Assembly (NCBI GenBank): GCA_002731775.1
Contig: PCCP01000107.1
Location: forward strand, 1-49,145
Direction: 5' to 3'
DNA length: 49,145 bases
DNA from: Gammaproteobacteria bacterium
GTDB taxonomy: Bacteria; Pseudomonadota; Gammaproteobacteria; Pseudomonadales; Pseudohongiellaceae
In this document: in pieces, positions 1 through 9,155 of the stretch
Layout of the letters: every line of letters starts with the position of its first letter
How positions within the stretch are numbered: position 1 is the first letter of the stretch
Program-made: the position numbers and the translations under genes
The notes under the pieces: model-generated
The model's input: the letters and a program-made list of their open reading frames with translations, nothing else
Told to the model about the DNA's origin: nothing
Databases searched by the model: none

Positions 1-105
1 CGCAACTGGATAAAGACCACACGCAACTGGATAAAAACTACACGCAACTGGATAAAAACTACACGCAACTGGATAAAAACTACACGCAACTAGACAGAAG
101 CTACG
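1..105 (+). repeat. 21-bp tandem repeat encoding coiled-coil heptads
   Basis: Five consecutive 21-bp units (1-21, 22-42, 43-63, 64-84, 85-105) beginning CGCAACTGGATAAA. The middle three are identical and the outer two diverged. Each unit encodes one seven-residue heptad (QLDKNYT), so unit gain or loss keeps the frame and changes only coiled-coil length. The array may continue left of the window. Confidence 0.9.
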
Positions 106-3100
106 CACAGCAGATATCTGAATTTTCCAAACTTGCCGACAAACATGAAGTTCTATCGAAAGACTTTCAGGCACTGCGTCTGAAATATCATCGATTAGAA
201 ACCCAACACAAGAAGCTGGATGCCGACCTGCGTGAACTACTGGACTCCTTTTCCTGGCGCGTTACGAGGCCCTATCGATACCTCAGCCAGGGGTTAAAGA
301 ACTTCGTCAGATCACTAAAAAAAAACACCGTTAAACTAATACTGAAAAACCCTGCTCTGCATCAGACAGTCCGAGATGCCCACGCCAAAATACCTGGCAA
401 CGATGGCGGTCTCCCGAACTCTGAGACACGCACAGACAAATTCCACTTCGGGCTGGATTCGCCTAACGAAGAGCACAAAGTTTTCTCGGAATCTCTTACC
501 CTACGCGGTTGGGCGTTGACGGAAGCCAGTGAAGTCGACATTACATTTTTTATCGATGAACTGGAATTTCGCGCCTTCAAACCTGCCCTTTCCAGGCCCG
601 ACGTCACCGAGGTCTATCCCTGGCTTCCCCATGCTACCGACTGTGGTTTTTCGGAGCAGATCAATCTGGACTTTTTGAGTAGCGGTGCCCACACCCTGAC
701 CCTCGTCGCCAAAAATGCAGAAGGATACCGCTCGGAGTTAAAGCAGGATTTCTATCTCCTCAAGGGTAATCAGCTCTATAGTGCCTGGCTGAAATATCAG
801 CTCAGCAATGACCCACAAACTGCCATCGGCAAAGCCCTCAACAGCGATCAGTTTGTAGTCCATGTAATAGTCAATGAGGGCCTAGACATCGGTGCTAGCC
901 TGGCGACCCTCAATTCCATAGCGGCGCAAGATTGGAGCAGCTGGAAAGTGCATTACCTCGGCAACGACTGGCAGGAAATTCAACGCAGCCTGCTGCCGGA
1001 AATTCGCTTGGCTCTGCAAGAAAAAACCGATGTTGCTTCAAGCCTGGTCGAGCTTTTACAGAGGGTTAACCCGGATCGCGATTATCTGCTGGGTCTCAAT
1101 AGTGGGGAGCAACTATTTCCCTTTGCACTACGGGAATTGATTGCCTGTGCTCAAGCCATGAATAGCGATCTTGTCTATTCAGATCACGATACGCTCAACA
1201 GCGACGGCATACATGTTGATCCGGTCTTCACCTTTGGCTGGTCCCCCGATCATGTGATGTCACGTAACTATGTCGGGGATATGTACCTGGTCCGGGCGGC
1301 GACAATCTCCCTGGATTTCATCTCAACTTGCAAGCCCTCCGACTGGCGCTATGCCCTACTGTTACACATTGGAAACTGCAGCGATAAGATCCACCGAGTC
1401 GCCAGTATTCTGTGGTCGGCACCGGCACAAGCTGGTAAAAATCTGGAACGAAGATTGCGGGATGAAACTGTGGTACTTGAAAAACACCTGTCCCAGCTTG
1501 AGCCCCAGGCCAACTTAACAATGGTGGATGGATACCGATACATCGAATGGCCCATCCCCGGAGAGCCGCGAGTTTCAATTATCATTCCGACCACGGCTAA
1601 GCTTGATCTGATTAAGCCTTGCCTCGATTCACTTACCGCAATCACCGCCTATGAGAACTACGAAATCCTTATGCTCGATAACAGCAGAGGCAGGAATCCG
1701 GATGGAATCGCATATCTTCACGATAAAAAATTCGAGGTCATCGAGTGCGATGAAACCTTCAACTGGTCGCGTCTGAACAACATCGGTGCCCGCCGAGCCA
1801 AGGCTGATTACCTGTTGTTTTTAAATGATGATATTGAAATCACCGATGCCAGGTGGTTGCAGGAATTACTGCGACATGCCGTGCGCCCCGAAGTGGGTGC
1901 CGTTGGCGGCTTGTTGCTGTATCCAAATGGCGCGATTCAACACGCAGGTGTGTTCATCGTAAACTTCGGTGGTGGCTGCGCCCATCTGTTTCACAAGATG
2001 ATGCCCGATGAGAAAATTTACCGAAGGCTCGATAGAACTGTGAGGGAGGTCACCGCCAACACCGGCGCCTGCTTGATGCTGAGTCGGAAGAAATTCGAGG
2101 CTATGGAAGGCTTCGACGAAGAACTTGCGGTCGTCGGCAACGATATTGATCTTTGCCTGCGATTGTCGACCCTGGGCTATCGAAATATCTGGACACCCCA
2201 GTGCTGCCTTATCCATCATGAAAGCATCAGTCGAAAAGCGAGTCTGCCAAAAGCAGACGAAATGGCGATGTGGAAGCGCTGGTCGATCAAGTTCAGCGAA
2301 GGAGACAGCTACTACAATCCGAATCTTAGCCTGGAGAAATGGGACTGTTCCCTACGCCTCGATATGCCCGCAGAGGAGCTCATTGCCGATCTGCAATTCG
2401 ATGCGCAAGACTTAAGGAAAAATCGGCAGCTGACTCTCACTCCAGGAGTAAATCTGATTGGCTACATAAGGGCGGAGATGGGCGTGGGAGAAGGCGCTCG
2501 CTCGGATGCCAGAGCTCTCGAAGCCGCAGCTATTGACTTCGGAATCATCAATTTTGAAACTGCCAATCCCGGGCGGATGACTGATCTGTCTTGGCGCCAT
2601 AAGGAAATACTGAGCGCTCCCTATGACATTAATCTAATCCACATCAACGCAGATTTTCTGCCGCTGGCGAAACAGGAGCTCCCAGCCCACTTCTTTAAGG
2701 GCCGCTATAACATTGCTTACTGGGCATGGGAGCTGGAAGAAATTCCTCGGGAATGGATTCCCGCATTCGAAGAAATCGATGAGGTCTGGGTGCCTTCAGA
2801 GTTCGTAAGACAGGCCATGGAAAAATCTTCACCGGTTCCTGTTATCACTATCCCTCACTGCATCGACCTGAAAACCGAGTCAGTGCTTTCCAGAAGCTAT
2901 TTCGGTATTCCGGAATCTGCTTTCACTTTTCTGACCATGTTCGATACCCGCTCTATAGCAGAGCGCAAGAACCCCTACGGGGCAGTGAAGGCCTTCAAAC
3001 AGGCATTCGCGGGCAACAATAAGGAAGTCTGCCTGATACTGAAGGTGAATAATGCAGAAGAAGTGAAGCTGGACAGTTTGCTTGAGGAAATCAAATCACA

Positions 3101-3557
3101 TCCAAATATTCTGATTATGGAAACTCCCCATTCGAGGCTGGAAATTAATGCCTTGCTCTCATTGATAGACTGTTTCGTATCCCTGCATCGATCCGAAGGA
3201 TTTGGGCTGGCTCCTGCCGAGGCGATGTGTCTGGGCAAGGCAACTATTATCACCAACTGGTCCGGCTCAATTGACTATATGACTGCAGACAATTGCAAAG
3301 CCATAGATTTTGAGCTGATCCGGATTGAAAAAACTCTGGGACCTTATAAGGCGGGCCAACGCTGGGCCGAACCGGATCTGGAACAGGCAGCAGCTGCCAT
3401 GAGAGAACTGGCTGCAGATCCTGAATTGACCGCGAAGCTGGGCAACAACGCCAGAGAGACAATCAGGCAATTTTTTTCCCCCACCGCGGTGGGGAGAAAG
3501 ATGCTTTCCCGACTCGAGGAAATTCGCCAACACCAGGAATCGAACACAGCCCGGTAA
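3..3557 (+). CDS. Multidomain glycosyltransferase (coiled coil + GT2 + GT2 + GT4), 5' end outside window
   Basis: The frame is open from base 3, so the start lies upstream and 1184 residues are visible. It probably adds sugars to a surface polysaccharide (O-antigen or capsule) on the cytoplasmic face. Domains in order: heptad coiled coil (residues 1-80) with near-exact QLDKNYT units; an SFSWRVTRPYRYL segment of the kind that often precedes such transferases; a beta-sandwich-like GW/RPDV/CGF module (nt 440-740); a weak GT2-like domain with YSDHD (nt 850-1310); a full GT2 domain beginning PRVSIIIPTT with FLNDDIE (nt 1565-2240); and a GT4-type domain (nt 2440-3450) with the E-x7-E motif in EGFGLAPAE. 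A Met at 516 is internal, since homology to the coiled-coil/SWR segment lies before it. The linkage formed cannot be told from sequence. Confidence 0.88.
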   Translation, partial: QLDKDHTQLDKNYTQLDKNYTQLDKNYTQLDRSYAQQISEFSKLADKHEVLSKDFQALRLKYHRLETQHKKLDADLRELLDSFSWRVTRPYRYLSQGLKNFVRSLKKNTVKLILKNPALHQTVRDAHAKIPGNDGGLPNSETRTDKFHFGLDSPNEEHKVFSESLTLRGWALTEASEVDITFFIDELEFRAFKPALSRPDVTEVYPWLPHATDCGFSEQINLDFLSSGAHTLTLVAKNAEGYRSELKQDFYLLKGNQLYSAWLKYQLSNDPQTAIGKALNSDQFVVHVIVNEGLDIGASLATLNSIAAQDWSSWKVHYLGNDWQEIQRSLLPEIRLALQEKTDVASSLVELLQRVNPDRDYLLGLNSGEQLFPFALRELIACAQAMNSDLVYSDHDTLNSDGIHVDPVFTFGWSPDHVMSRNYVGDMYLVRAATISLDFISTCKPSDWRYALLLHIGNCSDKIHRVASILWSAPAQAGKNLERRLRDETVVLEKHLSQLEPQANLTMVDGYRYIEWPIPGEPRVSIIIPTTAKLDLIKPCLDSLTAITAYENYEILMLDNSRGRNPDGIAYLHDKKFEVIECDETFNWSRLNNIGARRAKADYLLFLNDDIEITDARWLQELLRHAVRPEVGAVGGLLLYPNGAIQHAGVFIVNFGGGCAHLFHKMMPDEKIYRRLDRTVREVTANTGACLMLSRKKFEAMEGFDEELAVVGNDIDLCLRLSTLGYRNIWTPQCCLIHHESISRKASLPKADEMAMWKRWSIKFSEGDSYYNPNLSLEKWDCSLRLDMPAEELIADLQFDAQDLRKNRQLTLTPGVNLIGYIRAEMGVGEGARSDARALEAAAIDFGIINFETANPGRMTDLSWRHKEILSAPYDINLIHINADFLPLAKQELPAHFFKGRYNIAYWAWELEEIPREWIPAFEEIDEVWVPSEFVRQAMEKSSPVPVITIPHCIDLKTESVLSRSYFGIPESAFTFLTMFDTRSIAERKNPYGAVKAFKQAFAGNNKEVCLILKVNNAEEVKLDSLLEEIKSHPNILIMETPHSRLEINALLSLIDCFVSLHRSEGFGLAPAEAMCLGKATIITNWSGSIDYMTADNCKAIDFELIRIEKTLGPYKAGQRWAEPDLEQAAAAMRELAADPELTAKLGNNARETIRQFFSPTAVGRKMLSRLEEIRQHQESNTAR

Positions 3558-3590
3558 AAGAGTATCGGAAGGTAATTTGCGAATCTGTTC

Positions 3591-4529
3591 TCAGCCCGGG
3601 AGAAGTCGTAATAATCGAAACAGAATTCTTTGCAGGTGGCCGAATTTCGATCGTAGCCCCATGGTCATGCGCAGGTAAACGCGTTGCCTATAAGTCAGAT
3701 CGGCGTGGAAGCGGACAAGAAATGTCTCAGCCTGAGTTGCGACCTCCGCGAACAGAGGTGTGTAGGGCTTGTAGAAAATCTTCCTCAGCAGTTCGCGGTC
3801 AGTTAAGCTGGCCGGACTGTGCTCCCTGGCACCGAGGGCATTATTTTCATGCTGTCGATATTCCACCAATGGCTCTGGCAGGAAGGCAATCTCGCCATAG
3901 GCTGCAGCTACCAATCCCAACCACCAGTCATGCATGATCGCCCCTGCCGGCACGGGGATAGCTTTTTCTGCCACAGCTTCATTGATTAACATAGTGCATC
4001 CGGTAATCAGGTTACTGATAAGCAATTGCCCGAAACCGTTATGTCGCGCATCGAGACCCTGGTAACGAATGAAGGAATCGGCGACGGGCTGCAAGCCGGC
4101 GTTGACGACATGCAAGTCACAGTGAACCAGCACCGGCGTGTCGGTTTCTGAGCCCTCGACCTGAAACATCAAGCGGGCCTGCCGCTCCATTTTCACAGGC
4201 TGCCAAATATCATCCTGGTCGCTGAACATCATGTAGGCGCGTTCGAGACCCAACTGAACTTTATGCTCTAGAACATATTCGATTAGATCCGAAAAATTGT
4301 TCTTCGCACCTGCGTGCGCCCCGTCGACCTCTACCCGGCACACCCGGTCCGGATTCTCGCTTGCAACGGCGCGAATCAATTCCCCCGTATTGTCGGTAGA
4401 GCCATCATCCCGGATCACGATGACAAGGTTCGACCAGGTTTGCTGTAGTATGGAGTCGAGCTGTTGAGCGAGAAACTCGGCGCCATTGTAGGTCGCCAGT
4501 AACACAGCTATTTTGGGCTGCCTGTTCAT
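3591..4529 (-). CDS. Family 2 glycosyltransferase, rhamnosyltransferase-like
   Basis: 312 residues. The N-terminus KIAVLLATYNGAEFLAQQLD, then RDDGSTDNT and the metal-binding SDQDDIWQP (DxD type) are the classic GT2 nucleotide-sugar fold. The pattern resembles rhamnosyltransferases of O-antigen assembly, but donor and acceptor are inferred only. The C-terminal ~60 residues are basic and may lie on the membrane. It runs convergent to the large transferase (33-bp gap) and 6 bp downstream of another GT2 gene on the same strand, so the two probably share a transcript. Confidence 0.85.
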   Translation of the reverse strand: MNRQPKIAVLLATYNGAEFLAQQLDSILQQTWSNLVIVIRDDGSTDNTGELIRAVASENPDRVCRVEVDGAHAGAKNNFSDLIEYVLEHKVQLGLERAYMMFSDQDDIWQPVKMERQARLMFQVEGSETDTPVLVHCDLHVVNAGLQPVADSFIRYQGLDARHNGFGQLLISNLITGCTMLINEAVAEKAIPVPAGAIMHDWWLGLVAAAYGEIAFLPEPLVEYRQHENNALGAREHSPASLTDRELLRKIFYKPYTPLFAEVATQAETFLVRFHADLTYRQRVYLRMTMGLRSKFGHLQRILFRLLRLLPG

Positions 4530-4535
4530 TTAAAA

Positions 4536-5444
4536 TCAGCCTAGTAACTTAGCGTCACGAATGCCGGAGCGGATATAATGCCAGTACTGCTTGCGATCTT
4601 GGGACGAAACCAGCAACCACAGCGACTTTAGAAAAAATCGGACCATATCCCTGAGCTTCCAACCCAGTGGCGAATAAGCGACCATATATAAATGGGTTCT
4701 GTTTCTACTCGAATAGTAGGTACGAGACGGGTTGTGCTGCGCCATTATTCCGGCACGCACAAGGGGACTTGGGCTTCTCTCGCCGATCGTGTGATAGAGC
4801 ACAGCCTCGTCAGTTCCTACCAAGTCGAAGCCCATCGACTTGGCGCGAAAACACCACTCCAGATCTACATTGTCGATAAAATAGCTTTCTTTCATTCTGC
4901 CTATCGCAGCGAAGTGCTTGAGAATAAGCATGGTTCCCGAGGTAATCAAAAAGTCGGCAACAAAATTGGTTTTACTGTTGGCAAATGCGCGATCGGAGCG
5001 CAATAGTAGCCGGTTGAATAATTTGAAAGGTGTTTGCCGCATCGATTGCGGGTTAATAATCCGGGGGCCCATCGCGGCGATGCCTTTCACACTTTGTTTA
5101 TCTGCCTCGATATAGGCACTGCTCATTCGACTCACGAAAAGATCACAGAGTGAGCTATCCTGGTCAAACAAAAACACGTAGTCGCGATTATTCTCCAGCG
5201 CCCAGTCAATTCCGATATTGAGGGCCGTAGCTAGACCTTTGTTTTTCGGCAAACACAGCAGATCCAGACAGCGTTCATAACTTGTTATAGATTCAGCCAG
5301 TTTTTCAATGTCAGGAGTACCATTGTCGATGACGACAAAATCCGTCTCCTTGTTCAACTGACCAAGCAGCGTCAGAAGTGCCGTTATATCCGGTTTGAAG
5401 GTAACTACTATGGCACAGCTGGTATCTGTTGTGGCAATGCTCAT
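4536..5444 (-). CDS. Family 2 glycosyltransferase, rhamnosyltransferase type
   Basis: 302 residues. It shows IVVTFKPD near the N-terminus, VVIDNGTPD, KNKGLATALNIGI, the DxD-like FLFDQDSS and a late NVDLEWCFRA motif, the arrangement of dTDP-rhamnose-using rhamnosyltransferases that build O-antigen. Rhamnose specificity is inferred from this pattern. The gene is 6 bp upstream of a second GT2 gene and 37 bp downstream of a small membrane-protein gene on the same strand, which fits a three-gene polysaccharide operon read leftward. Confidence 0.85.
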   Translation of the reverse strand: MSIATTDTSCAIVVTFKPDITALLTLLGQLNKETDFVVIDNGTPDIEKLAESITSYERCLDLLCLPKNKGLATALNIGIDWALENNRDYVFLFDQDSSLCDLFVSRMSSAYIEADKQSVKGIAAMGPRIINPQSMRQTPFKLFNRLLLRSDRAFANSKTNFVADFLITSGTMLILKHFAAIGRMKESYFIDNVDLEWCFRAKSMGFDLVGTDEAVLYHTIGERSPSPLVRAGIMAQHNPSRTYYSSRNRTHLYMVAYSPLGWKLRDMVRFFLKSLWLLVSSQDRKQYWHYIRSGIRDAKLLG

Positions 5445-5481
5445 GATGAGGCTCCCTCAGAGCCCTTGCTTGAAGCTTGTT

Positions 5482-5991
5482 TCAAATGTCACCCGGCACC
5501 TCAGGAGATATTTTTATGAGTTCAGGGTTTTTGCTTTCGATAACAATAAAATAGAGAATCGAGACAATTCCTATAGCTAGACCAACTACAACGCCGGCAT
5601 CGATAATCCCGCGCCAGGGCTGCGGTAAGAGTCGTGCTATCAAGATGAAACAAATGATCATCACGGTCAAACCAATCGAAAACAATTTGCGCTTTCGGGT
5701 TGCGTAGATATAACCCATGCAGAATAGAGGCGCCAATAATATATGGCCAACTCGTGGGTTGTCCCTCAGATAGCTCGCCCGTATCACCACCCGGGGAGCA
5801 AAACTCAGATGGAATCCCTTATAGCCTTCAGCATAGGCCATGTAGGCCACGGAAATAATAAGCGCCGCCCAATGCAGCTGACTCATTGGTGAGCGTTCCA
5901 GATCCAGCGCAATCGGCGCCAGTCTGTAGATAGCAAACACCAGCATGAGCAATACTCCGCCGATACCCCATGCAAAACCAAATACTTTCAC
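5482..5991 (-). CDS. Conserved membrane protein of unknown function
   Basis: 169 residues with about four or five hydrophobic segments: N-terminal GIGGVLLMLVFAIYRLAP, a central LHWAALIISVAYMAYAEGYKGF, HILLAPLFCMGYIYA after a basic stretch, and two near the C-terminus. The AEGYKGF and LPQPWRGIIDAGVVVGL stretches recall a conserved but uncharacterised gammaproteobacterial family, as remembered. It is first in the leftward run with two glycosyltransferases and divergent from gshB (193-bp gap). No function is assigned. Confidence 0.75.
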   Translation of the reverse strand: MKVFGFAWGIGGVLLMLVFAIYRLAPIALDLERSPMSQLHWAALIISVAYMAYAEGYKGFHLSFAPRVVIRASYLRDNPRVGHILLAPLFCMGYIYATRKRKLFSIGLTVMIICFILIARLLPQPWRGIIDAGVVVGLAIGIVSILYFIVIESKNPELIKISPEVPGDI

Positions 5992-6184
5992 GGACTCTCT
6001 TCACCAAGCAAAAACCCTATTATAGCGGCTTTAGCGGCCAAGCTGTAAATCAGAAAAAATCCTGGACTTTCAGAATCCTGGTAGCGTCGCTTCTGCCGAT
6101 AAAGTGGGATATGATTCCGCCTTTAATCCAGCCTGCGGAAGCGACGTCACGGGGATAGGGAGCTAGGGCGACAGGATCAGTTCT

Positions 6185-7132
6185 ATGAGTGTAAAACTTG
6201 GAGTGGTGATGGATCCAATCGAATCCATCACTGTAAAGAAAGACACAACGCTCGCTATGTTATTGGCAGCTCAACAACGGGGATGGGTAATCCACTACAT
6301 GCTGCAGTCAGACCTGTACATGGCTCAGAGTGAAAGCAGGGCTCAGGCACGGACCCTGTCGGTAAGGGATGACGAGCAGGACTGGTTTACCCTGGGGAGT
6401 CATACCGATATGGCGCTGGCAGAGCTCGACATCATTCTGATGCGGGTAGACCCTCCTTTCGATATGGACTACATCTACACCACCTATCTGCTGGAAAATG
6501 CACAACGTGCGGGTAGTTTAATTGTTAATGACCCGCAGAGTCTGCGCGATTGTAATGAAAAATTGTTCGCCACACAGTTCCCTCAGTGTTGTCCGCCATT
6601 AATGGTGGGTAGTTCGATGGAAAAACTAAAGGCATTCCATAATCAACATCGCGATGTAATCTATAAACCGCTCGATGGCATGGGAGGAACGTCGATTTTT
6701 CGGGTGAAGCCTGACGACCCTAATCTAAGCGTCATCATCGAGACGCTTACCGGTGGCGGAGTCAAGCATATCATGGCGCAGAAATTCATCCCTGAGATAA
6801 CCAACGGCGACAAACGGCTATTGCTAATCGATGGCAAACCGGTTGGCCATGCCCTTGCCAGAGTTCCGGCATCGGGTGAGACCCGGGGTAACCTGGCTGC
6901 CGGCGGTAGCGGAGTTGCCCAGGAGCTGAGTGAAAGAGACTATTGGATTTGTGAACAGGTCGCTCCCGTTCTGCGGGAAAAGGGCCTGCTGTTTGTTGGG
7001 CTGGATGTGATTGGTGATTATTTAACTGAAATCAATGTCACCAGCCCAACCTGTGTCAGAGAAATAGATCGCGCAGTGAACCTGGACATTGCCGGCGACT
7101 TGATGGAATGCATCCAGGCTAAATTGAAATAA
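6185..7132 (+). CDS. gshB: Glutathione synthetase
   Basis: 315 residues, the usual length of proteobacterial GshB. It joins gamma-glutamylcysteine and glycine with ATP in the cytosol, the second step of glutathione synthesis. The N-terminus KLGVVMDPIESITVKKDTT is family-typical. The ATP-grasp part shows YKPLDGMGGTSIFRV (glycine-rich loop), NGDKRLLLIDG and the metal and substrate site EINVTSPTCVREID. An AGGAT at about 6173 precedes the ATG at 8-bp spacing. It starts a rightward run with tonB, yqgE and ruvX, the order known in Pseudomonas. Confidence 0.96.
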   Translation: MSVKLGVVMDPIESITVKKDTTLAMLLAAQQRGWVIHYMLQSDLYMAQSESRAQARTLSVRDDEQDWFTLGSHTDMALAELDIILMRVDPPFDMDYIYTTYLLENAQRAGSLIVNDPQSLRDCNEKLFATQFPQCCPPLMVGSSMEKLKAFHNQHRDVIYKPLDGMGGTSIFRVKPDDPNLSVIIETLTGGGVKHIMAQKFIPEITNGDKRLLLIDGKPVGHALARVPASGETRGNLAAGGSGVAQELSERDYWICEQVAPVLREKGLLFVGLDVIGDYLTEINVTSPTCVREIDRAVNLDIAGDLMECIQAKLK

Positions 7133-7144
7133 CAAGGGCAACAC

Positions 7145-8014
7145 ATGCCAGACAGCGAACAGGATCTTTCCCGGGAACGATTCGGTTTCACCGTTTTCCT
7201 GTCCATCTGTGCCCATGCCATTATTATTCTGGGCGTAGGCTTTAGCTATCTTGAGGAAATAAGTAGCGAGGGTACCCTGGCAATAACCATGGCGCAGTAC
7301 CGCAGCGAATTCGCACCGGACGACGCCGATTTTCTAGCGCAGGAAAATCAGCTCGGCAGTGGCAACCTCGATGAAAAAGCCGCACCAAGCTCACCCTTCG
7401 AGTCGGATTTCTATGAAGAGCTTATCCAGGAAGTTCGACCCGTGCCTGCGGCTCCAATGACAGTTAACGATGTTAAGGTTCAGGATACGGCGGTTATCTC
7501 CTCGTTTCAGGATGAAGACCAGGTGCGACAACAGTTGGATGAAGTGAAGGATGAAAGAATTCTCTCTGAACGGCCCACGCCGGAAGGACTTAGCCTGGCT
7601 ATCGCCAGCCTGCAGGCGCAGCTGGATTTGCAACGCCAGAGATATGCGAAACGACCTAATAGGTACACGATCTCCTCTGCATCAACCAGAAAGAGCCAAG
7701 ATGCACTCTACCTGGATAGATGGCGTAGACGAATCGAAGCAGTTGGTAATATTAATTACCCAAGCGAAGCACGGAGACGGCAGCTCTACGGTAGTTTGCG
7801 CATGCTGGTAGCCCTGTTGCCGAATGGTGAAGTTGAAAGTATTCGGATTCTGCGGCCCTCCGGGCACAGCATCCTGGATCAGGCGGCGGTGGAAATTGTA
7901 AACCTCGCTGCTCCTTTTCAGCCCTTTCCTCCGGAACTCCTCGCAGTAGCTGATATACTAGAGATTATTCGGACCTGGCGTTTCCACGAGGGTAACGCCC
8001 TGACCAGTTTCTGA
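7145..8014 (+). CDS. TonB-family protein, TonB3-like
   Basis: 289 residues. After a short cytosolic tail there is one membrane anchor (FGFTVFLSICAHAIIILGVGF), a long polar and acidic periplasmic region to about residue 190, and a C-terminal TonB domain with YPSEARRRQLYGSLRMLVAL. TonB proteins pass proton-motive energy to outer-membrane partners. In Pseudomonas the tonB gene in this slot (between gshB and yqgE) is tonB3, linked to twitching motility, and pilT lies 1.1 kb away here, so a pilus-related role is plausible but inferred. No exbB or exbD is adjacent. It starts 12 bp after gshB and ends in a hairpin terminator. Confidence 0.85.
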   Translation: MPDSEQDLSRERFGFTVFLSICAHAIIILGVGFSYLEEISSEGTLAITMAQYRSEFAPDDADFLAQENQLGSGNLDEKAAPSSPFESDFYEELIQEVRPVPAAPMTVNDVKVQDTAVISSFQDEDQVRQQLDEVKDERILSERPTPEGLSLAIASLQAQLDLQRQRYAKRPNRYTISSASTRKSQDALYLDRWRRRIEAVGNINYPSEARRRQLYGSLRMLVALLPNGEVESIRILRPSGHSILDQAAVEIVNLAAPFQPFPPELLAVADILEIIRTWRFHEGNALTSF

Positions 8015-8015
8015 G

Positions 8016-8060
8016 GCTTAGGGCACCTCTGAATAATACAGTGATGCCCTAAGCTTTTTT
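8016..8060 (+). terminator. Hairpin terminator after tonB-like gene
   Basis: A perfect 10-bp stem (GCTTAGGGCA, 8016-8025, with TGCCCTAAGC, 8045-8054), a 19-nt loop and six T (8055-8060). The T run directly abuts the yqgE ATG, leaving no Shine-Dalgarno outside the hairpin, so if transcription reads through, the hairpin would affect yqgE translation. The left arm and loop contain one copy of the dispersed CCTCTGA repeat. Confidence 0.75.
8018..8040. repeat. Dispersed repeat, CCTCTGA family (type copy)
   Basis: Contains GGGCACCTCTGAATAATAC. It matches the copy at 31943-31965 in 21 of 23 positions and the one at 41538-41561 in about 19 of 23. Further, shorter copies with the CCTCTGA core: 11029-11043, 20984-20999, 22712-22725, 34057-34076, 40732-40748, 47648-47670, and degenerate ones at 13038-13063 and 22971-22985. 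Nearly all are intergenic or at stop codons. Confidence 0.6.
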
Positions 8061-8639
8061 ATGAGTGACTCAACCAAGCCAAGCTTCCTCGAGAACCAGT
8101 TTCTCATTGCCATGCCGCAAATGCTGGATTCCTATTTTTCCAACAGCGTGACCTATTTGTGGAAACACAATAATGAAGGTGCCCTGGGTATCGTTATCAA
8201 TAAACCCCTGAATGCCAGCATTGCCGACATCTTCAACGAGTTGGATATAGTCTGTGATTTAGAAGTACAGCTATTTCAGCAGCGACGAGTGCTTGCCGGT
8301 GGACCAGTCGAGCGCGATAAGGGTTTTATCATTCACGACGCCGACAGGACCTGGGAGTCTTCAATTACAGTGACGGCGGATATTAGCATCTGCACTTCTA
8401 AAACGATCTTGCAAGACATCGCCGCCGGTAATGGCCCGGACAACTACCTGGTGGCGCTGGGCTGCGCCGGCTGGGATGCAGGCCAGTTGGAAAGAGAGAT
8501 CAGCGCGAATACCTGGCTCACGATCCCAGCCGATACGGACTTGATTTTCTCCCAGGATTACGCGGCCAAAGCTGATGCTGCCGCCTCTCTGCTCGGTATA
8601 GATCTACAGCAGATATCTCCTGACGCCGGTCATTCCTAG
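8061..8639 (+). CDS. yqgE: YqgE/AlgH family protein
   Basis: 192 residues, normal for the family. N-terminal FLENQFLIAMPQMLDSYFSNSVTYL, the central EGALGIVINKPL and later GGPVERDKGFIIH match the conserved YqgE/AlgH fold. The biochemical role is unsettled; in Pseudomonas the homolog was named AlgH from alginate regulation. It sits in the conserved order gshB, tonB, yqgE, ruvX. The ATG follows a terminator T run and lacks a visible ribosome binding site, so expression may depend on an upstream structure or a downstream start. Confidence 0.93.
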   Translation: MSDSTKPSFLENQFLIAMPQMLDSYFSNSVTYLWKHNNEGALGIVINKPLNASIADIFNELDIVCDLEVQLFQQRRVLAGGPVERDKGFIIHDADRTWESSITVTADISICTSKTILQDIAAGNGPDNYLVALGCAGWDAGQLEREISANTWLTIPADTDLIFSQDYAAKADAAASLLGIDLQQISPDAGHS

Positions 8640-8670
8640 AGCGGAGGCAGTCCCCGAGCAAGGTAACCAG

Positions 8671-9123
8671 GTGAATTTAGAGTCTTTCCCCACAGACAGG
8701 AATAAGCCGGTTAGTGCCCTAGCATTCGATTTTGGCACGCAGCGGATTGGTGTGGCTTGCGGGCAAAGCCTGACGGCTACCGCCGAGGCGGTTACGGTGC
8801 TACGCGCCAACGATGGAATTCCAAACTGGGATGAACTGGAAGCCTTGATCGACGAGTGGCAGCCAGATCTGTTCGTGGTCGGCTTGCCATTTAACCTCGA
8901 TGGCTCGGAAAGCGAACTGTTCAGAAGAGCAGTGAAATTCGGCAATCGCCTCAATGGTCGCTTTCACAAACCGATCTATGGCATGGATGAACGGCTGTCA
9001 TCCCGGGCCGCATTAGAAAAGGTCGCTGTATCCAGCAGGGGGAAAAAGAAAAACACCGCTATAGATGCTATAGCGGCTCAGATTATTCTGGAAAACTGGT
9101 TTGCCGAATTAAAGAACATTTGA
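8671..9123 (+). CDS. ruvX: Putative Holliday junction resolvase / pre-16S rRNA nuclease RuvX (YqgF)
   Basis: 150 residues with a GTG start. The RNase H-like fold is marked by AFDFGTQRIGVACG near the N-terminus (first acidic residue), LFVVGLPFNLDGS in the middle and the C-terminal YGMDERLSSRAA and AIDAIAAQIILENW (later acidic residues). The E. coli homolog takes part in 5' maturation of 16S rRNA. It follows yqgE by 31 bp, a near-universal pairing in gammaproteobacteria, and converges on pilT with a 32-bp gap that has no strong terminator. Confidence 0.94.
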   Translation: MNLESFPTDRNKPVSALAFDFGTQRIGVACGQSLTATAEAVTVLRANDGIPNWDELEALIDEWQPDLFVVGLPFNLDGSESELFRRAVKFGNRLNGRFHKPIYGMDERLSSRAALEKVAVSSRGKKKNTAIDAIAAQIILENWFAELKNI

Positions 9124-9155
9124 TTCCAAGGCAAGCCTGGCAAACACAGAGCAAA

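Noticed and set aside
1..105. Short regular repeats that could look like a CRISPR array
   Set aside because: Units are contiguous with no spacers and encode a coiled coil in a long open frame.
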